Shown in pieces: positions 5,746 to 6,536 of a DNA stretch of 6,536 nt. Each line of letters starts with the position of its first letter. The stretch's first letter is position 1. The stretch spans positions 1 through 6,536 of the forward strand of contig CAYRWY010000338.1 in the NCBI GenBank assembly GCA_964427955.1. Reading direction: 5' to 3'. Source of the stretch: JACRBK01 sp964427955. Lineage in GTDB: Bacteria > Chloroflexota > Anaerolineae > Aggregatilineales > Aggregatilineaceae. The notes under the pieces are model-generated. The model saw only the letters and a list, made by a program, of their open reading frames with translations, searched no databases and was not told the DNA's origin. The position numbers and the translations under genes are program-made.

Positions 5746-6536
5746 ATGACCAGGCCGCTCACCATTGCGATTGACGCCAGCCGTACCACCACCGCTCAGC
5801 GCACCGGCACGGAAAACTACGCTCTGCAACTGATCCGCGCGCTGCTGGCGCTGGACGTGCCCCACCACTACCGGCTGTATTTTCGCGATACTCCTCCGGC
5901 GGGACTGTTTGTCAACCATTCGCAGGCCAAACGGTGGGTAATTTCCGCCCCACGCCTCTGGACACATACCCGTTTTGCGTTATCTTTGTGGCGGACCCGG
6001 CCCGACGTGACGTTCGTCCCGGCGCATACGCTGCCGCTCTGGTTCCCCGGCCCGGCAGTGGTGACCGTGCACGACCTCGGCTACGTCTACTTCCCGGATG
6101 CCCATCCGCGCCTGTCGCGCCTGTACCTGGATTGGTCCACGCGGCACAGCGTAGACCGGGCGACGCGGATCATCGCCGATTCGCTGGCGACCTCGCGCGA
6201 CCTGGCGGCCCATTACGGCGTGGCCGAGAACCGGATGGCGCTGGTCTATCCCGGCGTAGATGAGACGCTGGCGCGGGTGACCGACCCCCAGGCGTTGGCC
6301 GCCTTGCGCAGCCGCTACGGGCTGCCCGAACGCTACCTGTTGTTCGTGGGCACGCTCCAGCCGCGCAAGAATATTGCCCGCATCGTCCAGGCGTATGCCC
6401 GCTGGCGGGCGCGCCAGGCGAAGCCGGACGTGGCGCTTGTTCTGGCCGGGCAGCAGGGTTGGCTGTATGATCCTCACTGGACGGAGGGGGTAGAGGGCGT
6501 AATCCTACCGGGTTACGTGGCCGATACGGATGTTGC
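5746..6536 (+). CDS. GT4-type glycosyltransferase, 3' end cut by the window
   Basis: The frame is open from the ATG at 5746 to the window end (263 codons plus two bases), about 70% of the usual 360-390 residues. It begins MTRPLTIAIDASRTTTAQRT and has GTENYALQLIRALL (21-34) as the N-terminal loop and helix, TVHDLGYVYFPDAH (107-120) with the HD pair, ADSLATSRDL (144-153), VYPGVD (167-172), the donor-domain motif VGTLQPRKNI (201-210, Arg207 and Lys208), GQQGWLYD (235-242) and PGYVAD (255-260). The EX7E motif would lie past the edge. It is clearly related to the GT4 gene at 2933-4054: compare LRSRYGLPERYLL here with VRSKYNLPERFLL there, and the shared GWLYD. It probably extends a surface glycan from a nucleotide sugar in the cytoplasm; substrate unknown. 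It follows the membrane protein gene by six bases, without an own promoter or terminator between, so the two likely share a transcript. Confidence 0.93.
   Translation, partial: MTRPLTIAIDASRTTTAQRTGTENYALQLIRALLALDVPHHYRLYFRDTPPAGLFVNHSQAKRWVISAPRLWTHTRFALSLWRTRPDVTFVPAHTLPLWFPGPAVVTVHDLGYVYFPDAHPRLSRLYLDWSTRHSVDRATRIIADSLATSRDLAAHYGVAENRMALVYPGVDETLARVTDPQALAALRSRYGLPERYLLFVGTLQPRKNIARIVQAYARWRARQAKPDVALVLAGQQGWLYDPHWTEGVEGVILPGYVADTDV

Noticed and set aside
5934..6263. Open frame of 109 codons on the plus strand inside the second GT4 gene
   Set aside because: It is out of frame with the GT4 motifs (TVHDLGY, VYPGVD) that cover the same bases and is Arg/Pro/Ala-rich, typical of a shadow.

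Overview
The window is GC-rich and almost fully coding. It holds five protein genes and no RNA gene, mobile element or CRISPR array that I can see. GAF-rich histidine kinases, WecG/TagA/CpsF and GT4 glycosyltransferases, and TACAAT -10 elements close to strong Shine-Dalgarno sites would fit a high-GC Chloroflexota (Anaerolineae-like) chromosome. That placement is an inference from gene style; no marker gene is present.

Layout. (1) Positions 3-2936 (+): a large membrane-anchored sensor histidine kinase, probably cut at its 5' end by the window edge, with three GAF domains, a PAS domain and a complete HisKA/HATPase core. (2) Positions 2933-4054 (-): a complete GT4-type glycosyltransferase that converges on the kinase, the two stop codons sharing one CTAG. 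(3) Positions 4058-4816 (-): a WecG/TagA/CpsF-family glycosyltransferase directly upstream of the GT4 gene and probably translationally coupled to it. (4) Positions 4817-4953: a 137-bp divergent intergenic region with a putative promoter on each strand. (5) Positions 4954-5739 (+): an unrecognised protein with a very acidic N-terminal tail and about six membrane helices. (6) Positions 5746-6536 (+): a second GT4 glycosyltransferase, cut by the right edge.

How they work together. The three glycosyltransferases indicate a surface-polysaccharide or glycolipid locus. By family, the WecG/TagA enzyme would add a sugar to a polyprenyl-diphosphate-linked primer at the inner face of the membrane, and the GT4 enzymes would extend the chain from nucleotide sugars. 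The six-helix protein shares the locus and perhaps a two-gene operon with the second GT4, so a role at the membrane in envelope assembly is possible but unproven. The kinase could sense intracellular or envelope state, but no response regulator is visible, and its convergent orientation does not by itself link it to the sugar genes.

I find no clear new system. The most interesting points are the acidic six-helix protein with internally repeated membrane segments, the mirrored two-gene arms each ending in a related GT4, the Asn-to-Ser change in the conserved active-site stretch of the WecG/TagA enzyme, and the palindromic shared stop.
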